A DNA stretch of 64,000 bases from Quillaja saponaria (Eukaryota; Streptophyta; Magnoliopsida; Fabales; Quillajaceae), in NCBI GenBank assembly GCA_029379385.1, contig CM055617.1, forward strand, positions 15,818,679 through 15,882,678. The letters are read 5' to 3'. The position numbers were made by a program, and so were the translations under genes. Below the pieces are notes generated by a model. The model ran no database searches. It had not been told where the DNA came from and saw nothing but the letters and a program-made list of their open reading frames with translations. Of the stretch, positions 1 through 12,059 are shown piece by piece (the stretch's first letter is position 1; every line of letters begins with the position of its first letter).

Positions 1-1629
1 TAGTTATATTTATATTAAAATTATGATTTTGGGTTTCCCGCCCAAGAAAGAAAGGATCCTAACTTTATTAACATTTAGAATTAGAATAGAGTCCCAACTC
101 CCAATAACAGGGAGCTTAGATGCTACAATGAAAGGAGGAAGGAAGAATTTGAAGAGGGCAACAGAGACTGATGTAAACTTCCAAGAAGGACACACCATTA
201 TGTAGGTTCTAATCTCATTGAGGTACATATTTTGTTTTTTTCTATGATTTACTTCAAAATGAGTAATTTTTTCTTAAAACAAATGAATGAACTTGTACAT
301 ATGAACCACCAATCAGTTTTTTCTTTCTTAAAACTTCATCAAATTGCTAATAAGTTAAAAACCAATTCTTTCAAACTAGACAAATTAACATAATACTAAA
401 TTTACTTCATTCTCTTTTACATGTTTTAATATTATAAAACACATGTCCAAATTTTTAAACCACCACCAATTTGTTAACTTACCCTTTTTAAGTGCTACCT
501 AAATTTTGCACCAAAAGAATATCTCTAGCATAAGAGTGAATTGTCAATGTTCTTGAAAAATAAAATATAAAAAGGAAATCCCATGCTCCTACATGTAGCT
601 CATGCAAACGCACACAAATAAATTATTTTCACTAGACCTAAAAAGTCTACTAACAATAAAGTAACTAGATGTAGACATAAAAAGGAAATCCCATGCTTCT
701 ACAACAACTCACGCAAACACACACAAATGACTTATTTTCACTAGGTCTTAAAAAGGCTACTAACAATAAAGTAACTAAATGTAGGAAACAAAATCAAGGA
801 GCCTACTAAAACATAATTCATTAACCATCATTATTAAGAATAGTTAGGGTTTCAGTTTTCATACTTCTACTGAATCCCATTAACCAAAAGCCCTCCTCTT
901 TTACATATTAACAGACACCTATCAAACACATAAGAACAAAATATGGAATAGAAAATATTTCAAAAAAATAAAATAAATAAACCAACAAATTACATCAGAA
1001 ATTAATACCTGAGATGAAAGCAGCACAACTTTGAAGAGTTTTTTGAACTGACGTCTCATTTACTTGTTCTCCAACACCGAGTGGCTACATTGCTTATTTA
1101 AATAAATAAATAAATAAAAGGCAAGAAAAAGACAATCAAGCCATGAACCCAGGGAAAAAAAAAGGAAAACCAGTCAACAACAAGCTGGACATAGAGCTAG
1201 AGAGAGAAGGCTTATAAAGAGAGCAAGGGGAGAGAAGCGTTGAGAAGATAGAGCAGCCTATCAAGAGAGGTCAAACCGCTGAGAGATTTCAAAAAGAAGA
1301 GTGAAAGAATAAAGTTAGAAGACAGAAAAGAAAAGAAAAAGGAAGGTATAGAGTTATATGGAAGTAATTTAAAAATAATAATAATAATAATTTAATATTT
1401 TATTAACATCAGAGACGAAAACATTATTAGAGAGGGAGCTTGATTATAGAGACGGACAGTAAAAAATTTCAAAGACAATTTCTATCTCAGATACAAATTA
1501 AAATTTTATTTATATTTTAGGAGATGAATGTACTTTCCGTCTCTCCTTCCATCTCTGATAATGACTTTCAGAGACGGAACATATACCGTCTCTAATAATC
1601 CGTCTCTAATCTCTTGTTTTCTTGTAGTG
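1..1629. mobile_element. CACTA (En/Spm) transposon, right-end part
   Basis: The segment ends at 1617-1629 with TTTTCTTGTAGTG, the inverted form of the plant CACTA terminus CACTACAAGAAAA. The 200 bases before it are packed with both orientations of an AGAGACGG / CCGTCTCT motif (about 1,410-1,610). Such subterminal repeats are the transposase-binding regions of CACTA elements. No matching left terminus lies between 1 and 1,400, so the element probably starts before the window. No convincing transposase reading frame is visible. The 60-72 codon open frames near 10-228 show no family signature. A minus-strand exon-like stretch sits at about 1,008-1,082 and ends in a GT donor; I do not recognise it. 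The right end is well supported, the left extent is inferred. Confidence 0.62.
569..787. repeat. two-copy tandem repeat, about 108 bp
   Basis: Two adjacent, diverged copies begin with AAAAGGAAATCCCATGC and end near AGTAACTAGATGTAG / AGTAACTAAATGTAGG. They lie inside the CACTA right-end part. Both share the blocks CGCACACAAAT-like, TTATTTTCACTAG and CTACTAACAATAAAG. Confidence 0.8.
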
Positions 1630-2625
1630 TATAATAATTACATGATTGCCCCAAAACTCTCCGTAATTGAATATTGTCCTATTGTGTATGACCCTTAAGT
1701 TCAAACTATCGATGAATTTTTACCTTCATTCTTTCTTTCTTTTTTTCCCCTAGTTTGTTAAGTCCTATATTTATAAAAACTAAACACCCCTATGTCTTGG
1801 ATAATACAAATACATTAGAGATTTTGCTAACATTATGATTTAATCATAATCAAACCTAAGGCTTAACAAACTATAATAATTACATGATTGCCCTAAGAAT
1901 CTCTTTAATTGAACATCGTCCTATTATGTGTTCAAATTATCGATGACAGTATGTAAGTTTTACATATTTATTATTGGACCTCATCTAATTAAATTAGAAC
2001 TCATTCTAATTATTTGAATTAAAACTTTTTAATTTATCATTTAATTAAGATTAATTAATTAATCATCTATAGATCATTAATTAATTATCAGAGTTTCTTA
2101 CAAGTCAAGATTGGTGTTTAGTAATACATGATGATTGCCCATAATAGTATGATTAAGACTGTAAACCTTTTGAACCTTTATGTTAATAGACCGTGTAATT
2201 CAATATTTCTCTTATGCAATCTCTAGACCTATTTGGATATGGAAATAATGTCAGACCCTAAATATAACCATAGACTTTAAGTTAAATTTTTTATAGATCA
2301 TACAAGACGTACATTCTCTCTTTTCTATTAAGAGTGTTAGATTCTTCATTACTCATTCATATATTTATGCAAGTGATTATACCCAATTACTTCTTTTGAG
2401 GTGAATCATTAATAATCAAAAATAACATCAAAGTATAATAACATATATATAAGATAACTATGAAGACTTAAGTCAAATGACTACTTGCATTAACTATAAC
2501 ATAAGAATCCACCTATTGACAAGTAAAGAAACTTATATAGGTATTCTCGGTTGAGTCAGTTCAATGAACTAATTCTCAAGCACCTACATATTGTCTTACT
2601 ATCTCATACATAAGTGGCTATGATA
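1630..2625. other. LTR-like noncoding sequence, left half
   Basis: There is no gene. A block starting ATAATAATTACATGATTGCCC occurs at about 1,631 and again at about 1,872, with a weaker version near 2,118. The stretch continues beyond the inserted CACTA-like element at 8,124-8,480, because the TCA target duplication flanks that element. AT-rich composition and lack of coding suggest an old LTR. No TG...CA boundary or primer-binding site was found, so the assignment is inference. Confidence 0.3.
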
Positions 2626-3149
2626 TCATACTGCAAGAAAATGTATTATCTGCATCTGCATAATGCAGATGCAAAAAGTCACATTATAGACTCAGAAACA
2701 TAGTTACATCTGTGTGGAGACGTAGATAAGTAGACGCAGTAAGACAAAAATAATATTTTCTACATATGCGCAAATACAAAATTTATCTGCTTCTGTGTCT
2801 GCAAGGTTGACGCAATAACTAGATGCCAATAATTGGGTATCATAAATTAGAGTTTAGTCTCCAAATGCTAAAATACAGATGCAGATACAATTACATTTGC
2901 TTTCCAGACATAGAAAACCAGACACAGATTTTTTATTAATTTTTTATATGTTATCTGCATCTACATCAAGCAAATACAAATAATGAAATTGTGGACGCAA
3001 ATAATTAAAATAATTTAATTAATTAATTTTATTTTTAATTTTATACTTGTAAATATCTACTTCAAATGAATTTTATATAAAAAATATTTATAAAAAATCA
3101 TTGTAACAATATTATTTACTATAAATAGTAAATGAAAAAAAACAATACA

Positions 3150-3255
3150 TAAATGTAAAAATTAGCCTCATCTCTAAATTCTAAGTCTTCGTCATCTCCA
3201 ACTTGTTCGTCAGCTTGACTCAAGTGCGAAGGCCTTGAGATAGAAGGTGAAATCT
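3150..3255 (-). pseudogene. putative last exon of CACTA transposase-like ORF
   Basis: On the minus strand an open stretch reads SRPSHLSQADEQVGDDEDLE and continues to a tail rich in acidic and aromatic residues. Proline/serine-rich then acidic ends like this are common at the C-terminus of plant En/Spm (Transposase_24-type) proteins; that match is from general knowledge, not alignment. It lies downstream, on the same strand, of the larger transposase remnant at 4,820-5,860, consistent with one multi-exon minus-strand gene. The intervening tandem array would be intronic. Confidence 0.35.
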
Positions 3256-3329
3256 GAAATAATCAAAATAAATATATAATAAGTTATACTTAAATTAATA
3301 TGCAACTCCAATTAATTAACTTAGACAAA

Positions 3330-4790
3330 TTAAGCAAAATTTTCTAAGTTTTGCCTTAAGACTCAAAATTTCACTTACTATCCTAACTGTTAAGCCAAAT
3401 AGATTTCTGTTTCTTCTCACTGATCTTATTCATCCCCATGATCATGGCAGTCCTCTCGAATCCTAAACGGACTAGTATTTGATCGTCTTGCGCAAGAACC
3501 CAAGTTTTCAAAGTTTTTGCCTTGAACCTTTAAAGTTTAGCCTAATATCCTAACCAGTTGATTCAAATGGATTTCTATTTCTTCTCACAGGTGGTATTCA
3601 TCCCCACAGTCATTCCAATACTCATAGAATCTGAAACGAACTAGTATTTGATTATTTCACCCCCTGAACCCAAGTTTATAAAGTTTTTGTCTTGAAACTC
3701 AAAGTTGGGGCCTAACATCCTAATTATTGATCCAAATAGAATTTTGCTTTTTCCTATAAGTCTTATTCATCCCCACGGTTATGTCGGTACTCTCCTAAAT
3801 GGACTAGTATTTGGCCATTTTTTTTCCCGAACCCAAACTTGACAAGTTTTTGTCTTGAAACTAAAAATTTGTCATAATATCCTAAACGTTGAGGAAAATG
3901 GATTTCTGTTTCTTCTTACAGGTCTTATTCATTAGAGGTGTATAACCGGGTAGGTCAGCTCGGGTAGAGGTAAAATGTCACCCAACCCAACTAATTCTGG
4001 TAGCAAAAAATCTCACCCAACTTTAAAAGTTTGGTGAGCAAATAATCAAAATTTTCACCTAGTATAAAAGTTAGGTGGGTCAGATAGGTCCAGTGGGTTA
4101 AAATTTTTATTTTAAAATAATTTTTTTTATTAAGTTATGACTTTTTAAACTAAATTAACATAAATTTAAAAATGTTTAATATTACAAAATAAAATTAAAA
4201 GATGAAATAATGATGTATATTTAATAATAATACAAAATCTAATATTTTCATACTAAAATTATAACTTTTTACTTAATATTTACATATATAAATAATTTAA
4301 TAAATATTAAAGTATAATGTCGGGTGATCGAGTCCACCAGATTTTAAAAATTCTCAATCCTGTCACCTAACCCAACCTGAAATAAAAAATAAAAAATAAC
4401 CCAATCATAAAATTGGTTCTTGTTAGGTCATTTGAGTTTGGATGGGTTAGGTTGGGTCGGGTTCGACAAGTTTCTGTTTTTTTTTTGCATACCCTTATTA
4501 TTCATCCCCACAGTCGTGCAGTACTTCTAGAATCCTAAACGGACTAGTATTTGACCTTTTTGCCCCCCGAACCCAAGCTGGCAAGTTTTTGTCTCGAAAC
4601 TAAAAATTTGGCCTAATATTGTAACCGTTAAGCCAAATAAATTTTTATTTCTTCTTACAGATCTTATTCATCTTCCTCGATCATGTCAGTACTCCCGGAA
4701 TCCTGAAAGAACTAGTATTTGACTGTTTTGTCTCGTGAGCCAAAACTTGGCAAGTTTTTGCATGTAAACTATAATAAACTAAAAAGTATT
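3330..4790. repeat. tandem array of about 167-bp units (5 copies)
   Basis: Units are marked by GGACTAGTATTTG-like cores with CTAG at 3472, 3641, 3804, 4544 and 4712. After removing the MITE at 3933-4497 and one TSD copy, the spacings are 169, 163, 167 and 168 bp. Each unit repeats the order TTCATCCCCA, ATCCTAAACGG, GAACCCAAG, AAGTTTTTGTCTTGAAAC and ATTTCTGTTTCTTCT. Copies are diverged by point changes, so the array is old. It lies inside the CACTA-like element and has no coding frame. Confidence 0.9.
3933..4497. mobile_element. hAT-type MITE inserted in the tandem array
   Basis: This 565-bp noncoding insert is flanked by the perfect 8-bp direct repeat TTATTCAT (3925-3932 and 4498-4505), the hAT signature. 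Ends are imperfect inverted repeats: TAGAGGTGTATAA on the left, TAAGGGTATGCAA read inward from the right. Inside each end are GGGT-rich blocks (CGGGTAGG left; TTGGGTCGGGTT right) like those of plant hAT MITEs starting TAGGGGTGTGCA. It interrupts one 167-bp unit exactly, which confirms the boundaries. Confidence 0.88.
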
Positions 4791-4819
4791 GCATTAGTAT
4801 AATTAAATAAAAGAATAAA

Positions 4820-5860
4820 TACCGATGATGGTTAAGGTGGCAGTGTCAGAAATGGTGGATGTACCCAGCTCTCTCCTAGTTAAATCCTAGTACTGCTTGG
4901 GAGTTGATACAACCCTCTGAAGCTGTAGATGATGGCCCTTCCTCTTGCTTACCGCTAGCTTTATGAAGAGAGCTGTATCATTCACGGGGGCCTTAGCAGG
5001 TGCAACAGGTGCATGGTGAATATGCTCATCACCCACTCGCCTATTCAAGGCCATTGTCTAGAAGCGCCTCTGGAAGTTAGGGCTCGCCCACTCATCACAT
5101 AAGGACTCTTACAAATTTTGTTGGATCTAATCTGGGCATCTATCCTCCTTCCAAGTGAATGGCCCCGATGGCTGTTTCCTTTTCAATTCTGAACGTAGCT
5201 TTTAGAATACATTGATGCATTTCTTCGCGGCTGCTGCATCAAAATCAGCCTAAGTTGCAGCATTTTCCTCTTGAAGAACCCTAAATCGTCTTTGCTACAT
5301 AAGTTACAAACAAAAGCATGTTGTAAGTAATTTAACAACTTATTAAAATGAAATTAAAACTTAAACAATAATATAATTGAACTTACCATAAAATCATTAT
5401 AGCATAAGGTTTTCATGTCCTCTAAGAACTTTCAGTACTGGAAGAGTGGACCTGGAATGTACTTTATGATAATACTAAAAATGGTAGTGGGCACCTTCTT
5501 GCTCTTGGGGTCATCCCCAACGAATGCTTTGTAAGATAAACAAAAAAAGAAACGAATTTTAGTAAAGACAAGGTATAAATACAATTAAATACAAAATTAT
5601 AAAGATAATTTACTTACTTGTCTCTAGCTATATGAATGAGCGGGTGATCCTTCCTTAACCTCATAGGGAGAGGCAATGTTATTCTTACCTCTCTTCCTTT
5701 TTTTTTGGCCTGCACCATACCTAGCGAAGTAGCCTGCCTCATGGGAGACATAGTCCTCCACAAGAGGCTTAAGATCCGCCCTATGCTCGACATCCTGATC
5801 GTGACTTGTAGCTGCAATACAATTAAGTAGTGTAAGAACAATGAAATTCATAATAAATCA
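4820..5860 (-). pseudogene. En/Spm-type transposase remnant
   Basis: Minus-strand coding-like pieces occur in several frames. A 75-codon stretch (5,627-5,851) is rich in basic residues (GAGQKKRKRGK) and is followed by possible splice sites. At 4,990-5,200 the frame contains LCDEWASPNFQ and then MALNRRVGDEHIHHAPVAPA. The arrangement W-x-S-x-x-FQ followed by an N/R-rich segment resembles the Transposase_24 (Ptta/En/Spm) region of plant CACTA proteins. Internal stops (for example in the piece around 5,100-5,160) and missing linkage between exons show it is dead. It sits inside an element with CACTA-like ends, which supports the identification. The exact exon borders are unresolved. Confidence 0.5.
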
Positions 5861-7120
5861 ATAAATAAGAAAATTCATTATCAGAGTTTGAAATTGTAAC
5901 TACACTTTGGTCTAGATCCTGAACTTGATGGAATCTGATATGAGCCCACGTCATAAACGTGAAGTCAATAACATGTATAATGAGATAGTGTGGCGTGTTA
6001 ATAACATGCTAAGAAATATGTTATGGTCCAAATCATGGTCTATGCCTAACACAACATAAACCTATCATTTGCCCAAACAAGAAGTAAGTTTTACATAATG
6101 AGAAAGAAAGAGATACCTAAAATACTAAGTCTAAGTTTAAGAATAATTCCCAACTGAAAAAAACAACAACAACAATAACCTAACAGTATTCATAACCATT
6201 GATAGTTTCTAGTTATGTTTTAACACATCCATACCTATAGAGAACATAACATCTATAGTTCTATTTTCGTGCTGGTAGGACCCCTCCTTAAATATATGTA
6301 TTCTTTAAATTTTGTAATACTCAATTTTGTCTATCTTATTGACAATATTCATATCTCATTCCATTTTATAATATTTACAAATAAAGCTTGGTCAAATAGA
6401 ATTGCTAATATGATTTTTCATAAAATGTGTTCTAAAGTTTCTTTAAGAACTATGGTATTATCATCCATGCATGGATCTGAAACCATTTGATAGGATCCAA
6501 AGTAACAGGTGTTTCATTCATCTTATCCTACCATACACTTAATAGTTCATATAGAACCTACTGGATAAGATAACAAAATCATAATTTATTTCAATATACA
6601 CCAGCCAATTATAATCCTAAGTTATTAGAAATATAAAAGATATGTATCTTTATCTTTCCAACTAACCAATCACCTTCACATTTGCGACATCATATTTCTA
6701 GTAACACTTACATATCAGTGCCTTCCAATAGTAGCTAAAATTCTTATTTGCAGTTGGTATCAGAAACTTGTTTTACGCAGACCAGAGGAGTGAAGACAAA
6801 GAAAATATAACTTGGATTTGTCATTTTCTACCATTTCAACACATAATAACAAATCAGCATTGTGCTTCTAAAGTAAATTTAAAGCACTCTATGAAATAGC
6901 AAATCTCACATTTCTTGTTGAAAGGAATTGCTAGACTTCATTAAAGTGGTTGTTTTAGGACTTGCACATAATTTCTGTAACATTACATCGTAATGCTAAC
7001 TGAATAGCGCTAGCAAAATGCTGTCCCATATTTCTCAATTAATGAAAAAGTCAAATCCATCAAAAAAACATACAAAAATTCCACTACGATGAAGTACAAG
7101 GATCACTGAAGTTAGTACAA

Positions 7121-7230
7121 CCCAAACAAAGGTTACCTACCAAGCCATACAAAAAACAACTTCTTTCACAAATGCCCCAAACAAAGGTTACCCACCAAGC
7201 CATACAAAAAGCAACTTCTTTCACAAACGC
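7121..7230. repeat. 55-bp tandem duplication
   Basis: Two nearly identical copies start CAAACAAAGGTTACC at 7123 and 7178 and end CTTCTTTCACAAA. They lie inside the CACTA-like element. The low divergence suggests a recent slippage or duplication. Confidence 0.9.
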
Positions 7231-8123
7231 ATAGCAAGGCAGTAGAGTATAATCAATACGAAATTTTCAATGGAGTAACCATCAATCTAAGATAAGCCAT
7301 GAAAGATAAGTACCAGGACTGGTGCCAGGATTGCAGAGAGACAATTAAGACACAAGTAGTGATTATGCAGAAATATCTTAACCCTACTAAAGTCCAAGCC
7401 AAGAACCAACCGTAGAAACTAAAAACATGAACCGAATTGAAGATCTAGGATTAAGCTAGCAAGTTGACATCAGGAAGTTAACTCAAGTGCTCATAAAGAA
7501 GATTATGAGTGTACTTGCAAGTGAGCTATATAGCTTCTTAAGAATAAACAAGTACCCTTCTAACTACCCAATCAACTATCCATACGCACTATATCTCCAT
7601 AAAATAAATGGCATAATCATACTTGGATAAAAAGTAGTGGGATCGAGCTTGAGTAGAAGTATTGGCGGCAAGTTGCAGATTATATTCAGTGAGAAAATAG
7701 TGGGTGGGAGCTCAAGTCACATAACGAAAAAGGAAAAGAAGGAAGAATGAGAGAAATGTGCAAGCTAGGTTTTAATTTGGAGAAATTTATCCGCTTCTTC
7801 CATGACAAAAGCTAATATTTTAAGTGGCAGATGTAGATAAAATTAATTTTTTTATTAAAAAAATTATTCCCATCTACGTTCACAAAATGTAGACGCATAT
7901 AAAAATACACAAATGCAAATATATTAGCAAAATATAGTGTGAAAATTAATCATTTCTATGTTTGCTTTAAGAGTATCAATGTCTGGGGTATAATTTTTTT
8001 AATAATTATTTGTTTCTGCATATATGCAGACTCAAAAAAAAAAGGTTACAGACGCTATTTGTGTTTGCACTTTCTGAGTCTGCAGCATTGTAGATGCAAA
8101 TGTGGTTATTTCTTGTAGTATCA

Positions 8124-8480
8124 GTCACACTCAACTCTTTGAGCCAACTTGATATTTACTAATCTATCCAGATTCACTAATGCTCTACTTGCTGATCGTA
8201 TGATTAGGAACATATAAGAATTAAGTTTAAAGTAAAAACATTTCATTAGCATCACATCATCATAATGTTTATTTCCATCGCTTTAATTCTTTGGGCTCAT
8301 GATGATTAATTAATAACTCTTATATATGTTATTGTTTTCCACTTATTCAATTAAATGAAATAATATTTATAATAATAATATGAATAAGATTGTACTTAAA
8401 ATAATGTCACAATATCATATGTCATTGGCTTTAGAACATACTACTAGCACATTACACTTGTATAGTTGCCCATAATTCAG
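8124..8480. other. LTR-like noncoding sequence, right half
   Basis: This continues the 1,630-2,625 segment on the far side of the CACTA-like element. It is AT-rich and noncoding, with no TG...CA edge found. It is grouped with the left half only because of the TCA target duplication. Confidence 0.3.
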
Positions 8481-8486
8481 TAGCAT

Positions 8487-9740
8487 TTGAATACCATAAC
8501 CCTAACTATACACTTCATACTCCATAAAACTCACCTTCCCTGCTACTTCTGCTGCCATCCCCCGAACTCTGACACCATTTTACCTACAAATACTACCACT
8601 AGAACTGGATGGAACATGACTGTTCCCAACCCACTCCAAAAACTAGCCGATATCCTTTATAGAGCTGAACCCAAGCTTTGTAGTGAATCCCAAGCCACAG
8701 TCACTTTTCCGGCTCAATGGATATAGGTATCACATTTAGCCATTTTCGGTTATTTTTTGACCTGCTTTTCAATTTCAAGTTGCTTTCAATTCTTTTAAAT
8801 ACTTTCTTTCTTGATAAGGTACATATGTGCCTTTGATGATTATTTTTTAAAAAGGAAAAATTATGTCATGGTATCCTCAATTGTCTTATTTTGCCTATTC
8901 ATATATATCTAGACGTGTTATTATAAACACATTGACAATCTGTTGTTTAAGTTTCCACATTATTCCCTGCACACAATTTAGGATTATCGAAATTAGTGGG
9001 AGTGTCCATGTATACTTTCATGTGTATACATCTAGGGTCCCCATTACTATAGAGATACCTTTGTCAAATCTTGACGATGGACTCTGAGTTTTTATAGATA
9101 CTAGATATTTTTCTCAATGGGAAAATGAGTGTTCTCTGTTTGACTTTGTAGATGCATTGACTTATTGCCTTTGTTATGACGAGACAACCTACACCCACAA
9201 GTCGAAATCTACCCATTTTTATCGACTATTAGTGCCTTCCTTAGCTTAAATAGCTTGATAAATAGAGTATGTTAGGAAATTAGCTGACAATCAGATCGAT
9301 GAGTTACAAAAACAATTAGATTCTATGTTTGAGCTATTGGGCGTGCCTAATCCTCCTTATACCCCGAAACCAGAACTCAAGTAAACTACACCAAGATTTG
9401 AGCCTCCATCTTAGGAAAAGTACCTACAAGTGTTTTATATAAAATTTAAGAGCCCAGTCCTCTAGAACTAAAGATTGAACATTTCAACATTGAAGTTGTA
9501 GAAGTTGTAGAAGTTCCAAAACTAATACAGAATCTACTTGAGATATGTTCATATTTTGGAAGTGGTTGATTCAGAAGCACAAGATGTTTCAGAACTAATA
9601 ATTGACAGTTTACATCCTTTGATAGTTGCTCACAGTAACTTTGTCCTCCCTCTAGAGTTTTTAGAGTTTGAGATTCCTGATAGGGCTCTCCTTGTTATCT
9701 TTCTACCACTAATTCACAAGATGTTGCTGTAGAATTTTAT
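8487..9740 (+). pseudogene. degraded ORF region of unknown origin
   Basis: Three plus-strand open frames (8,487-8,726; 8,863-9,087; 9,538-9,732) and open stretches between them give a coding-like texture interrupted by several stops. Examples are the segment around 9,265-9,380, which reads DELQKQLDSMFELLGVPNPP, and the acidic segment at 9,540-9,620. I recognise no domain, catalytic motif, zinc knuckle or membrane-segment pattern that fixes a family. It could be a worn retroelement gag or a captured host gene. The stops argue it is not functional. Confidence 0.3.
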
Positions 9741-9955
9741 TCATGAGGTTTTCATTTTTCTTCATTTCAAAGCTCAAAGTTGATTTTTTTTCCAATCACG
9801 GGAGAACGAGAACAATGGGGAATAAAATAGAAGAAATTAAGTTTAATATTTTAATTAATTATGATGAAATTGTATTTTAATTACTTAGTGATAGAACTAT
9901 AGATAAATATTCATTAGTTTATTATATTTAGGATTTAAGTTAGGACTTTATTTTT

Positions 9956-10332
9956 AGGGCCACTTTGGTCTAGCATTTGAAAATTAGTGTTTTGGATAAT
10001 TGATTTTGCTAGTAGATATTATAGAAGAATTGTTTTTAGTATAATCTATTTTGTGTTTAGTTTGTTATCTAAAAAGGGGATTTGGAACATAAGAATATAA
10101 AAAAATAGATATAGGGTATTTTTGTCAAAAAATAATATGAAAATTGTGTTCTGTATTTTGCTAGAAGTGTGTTCTGGAAAAAGCTTAGCTTCTAAAAATA
10201 GGTTAAAACTGTGTTTGTATTTGATCAAAAATGATTTTTAATTTTAAACAAACATGCTATTATAGAAGCTAAAAGTGATTTTCAGCTCCAAAGGTCAAAC
10301 ATATATCTTAAACACAAAACTAAACTGATCCT
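9956..10332. mobile_element. MITE-like block, candidate
   Basis: The left end AGGGCCACTTTGGTCTAG and the inverted right end AGGATCAGTTTAGTTTT match at about 11 of 16 positions. Both resemble plant MITE termini of the GGGCCTGTTTGGTTT type. The block is 377 bp, AT-rich and noncoding. I could not find a clear target-site duplication, so the boundaries are tentative. Confidence 0.4.
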
Positions 10333-10649
10333 TAGTAAAATTTTGATTATATTAATGATTTATTTATTTTGTGTTTACTAGACATGGGATAATATATCTA
10401 CAAAGTGAAATCATTTATTTTTAAAAAATAAATAATACGTGATTTTTTGTAGACTTGATATTCTGTGCTCACTAAACACATGATAGATAAATCTTATATT
10501 AAAACTTAACTATGAAGATTTAGGTGTTATCTTTATAAAGACATCTTGATTTTGCATGAATCTTTGATTGTTGAGACATTATTAATTTATTAGATTATTT
10601 TAAGTTTTTCAATTCCTTTTACCAACCTTGTACTACATAAAATTTAACA

Positions 10650-10814
10650 TTGACTCGTGGAGCTAAAGTAAGGGCATTCCTGGAAGGCACCCACCAATCA
10701 ATTTCTCAACCCGAAAAGGTTTTGGATGTTGGAGACTTTGATCAAAAGCAAGAGTTTGCTGGCATTCATTGGCATGTTACTACACATGAAAAATGCGGAT
10801 CACGTGACAACTGA
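10650..10814 (+). pseudogene. 55-codon exon-like open stretch, unknown
   Basis: The plus frame is open for 54 codons before TGA at 10812-10814. It begins LTRGAKVRAFLEGTHQ and continues with EKVLDVGDFDQKQEF. The composition (regular charged/hydrophobic alternation, few low-complexity codons) looks like an exon, unlike the AT-rich flanks. No start codon, splice acceptor or partner exon was identified, and the frame upstream closes with TAA within 20 bases. I do not recognise the family. The minus strand is also partly open here, so the strand is not certain. Confidence 0.3.
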
Positions 10815-11279
10815 AAATCAACTTAAAAGATACTCAAAAGCAAGAATAATTAACACATGTTGCTTAATCGTCCAAGACCCATGCCCAAAAGTTACCTTTA
10901 AAGTGCAGTAATCATATATAGTCCATAATTATATTTGGCTTTTAGGAGCACTAATCATGCAAACGAAGAGAAAAGAAATTGGTCAGAGTCATAAACGACA
11001 GATATTTCAAATCAAATTCCAATCCACATTTTGCATCAGGTAGGGAGTCTTATATCATGACAGAAGACATGATTTCACTATTTTTAATACTTTAAGATAA
11101 GAAGTTGATAAAGCTAAATATTTCAAGAACAATAAATGGCAGCAACATGTCATTTTCTTTCTTCTTTTTCTTAAACAATTATATGAACATAGATTCCTGC
11201 ACAATATAATTTTGATCGAAAAGATTGTTATCAATTTTAATAAAATTGACTCTAAATTTAAAAACTTGTTCAAATTAAA

Positions 11280-12050
11280 AAATTGGTGATAATTAGGGAC
11301 TTAATTTATTATTTCACAAATATTTTTATTATAATATTAATAAAATAAAATAAATAAATTATATATTTAATCATAAAATTTATTTACAGATTTAAACATA
11401 TAACATACAAAATAATAATATATATTTTAAATAATAAGAACAAAAAAGATGTATATGTACTTTATCTGTTAGCATATGAGAAAGAGCTCTCTCCTTGGTA
11501 TATCAAAAACTGAACTCTAAAAAAATAAAATTAACTTTTTCTTTAATTTGCTTTAAACCTATAAAAGCAATGATAATGAAATTTTAGTTGATCCATCTTA
11601 TATTTTTGTAATGTCAGGGCTAATGGAAAGACGAAAAGTAAAATTAAAAAAAAAGAAAAAAAGAAAAAAAGAAAAAAGAACTTGATGAGAAAAATAAAGA
11701 TAAATGATATAGACAGATAAAAATTAGATCATTTCAAAATTCATTGACATCAAAAGTTTAAACATTTTAAAAAATTATAGTTTTTATCAAGACACTACAT
11801 GTATAGATATCTTATGAATATGCAGATATGTTAGTTCTGCATCGCAAAAGAAAATTCTTGTAATGCCAATTCAATCTTAGTCCAAGTCAAAGGGAAAAGC
11901 ATCAAAAAATCAAATTTTTTTTTAAAAATAAATAAAAAGTAAATAGAACTAAGATAGTGTTACCAATTGATACCTCTGTAATGTAATATTATCAAACACT
12001 AAATGAAAAAGAAATTGAAAAATCAAAATTATTCAGGAGAATAATTTAAA
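11280..12050. other. AT-rich spacer, no gene seen
   Basis: Very AT-rich, with A-tracts near 11,640-11,690 and no open frame of note. I see no repeat boundaries or gene. Confidence 0.6.
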
Positions 12051-12059
12051 ACCAACACG

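Larger units (their letters stand above)
2629..8120 (-). mobile_element. CACTA-like transposon with TACTR termini
   Basis: This is a complete 5,492-bp element. The left end is TACTGCAAGAAA and the right end reads TACTACAAGAAA on the opposite strand. Both are flanked by the direct repeat TCA (2626-2628 and 8121-8123), the 3-bp duplication expected for CACTA elements. Subterminal regions carry repeated ATCTGCATCTGC / GCAGATGC motifs (2,640-3,000 and 7,850-8,105). Minus-strand remnants of an En/Spm-type transposase lie at about 4,820-5,860 and 3,150-3,255. The termini differ from canonical CACTA only in the first base. No long intact frame remains, so it is non-autonomous now. A 167-bp tandem array and a MITE lie inside it. 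From 5,870 to 8,000 I see no gene, only AT-rich sequence and one 55-bp tandem repeat. Confidence 0.82.

Noticed and set aside
10..228. Overlapping open frames on both strands at the window start
   Set aside because: They are short, have no motif and lie inside the CACTA right-end part; they look like chance frames.
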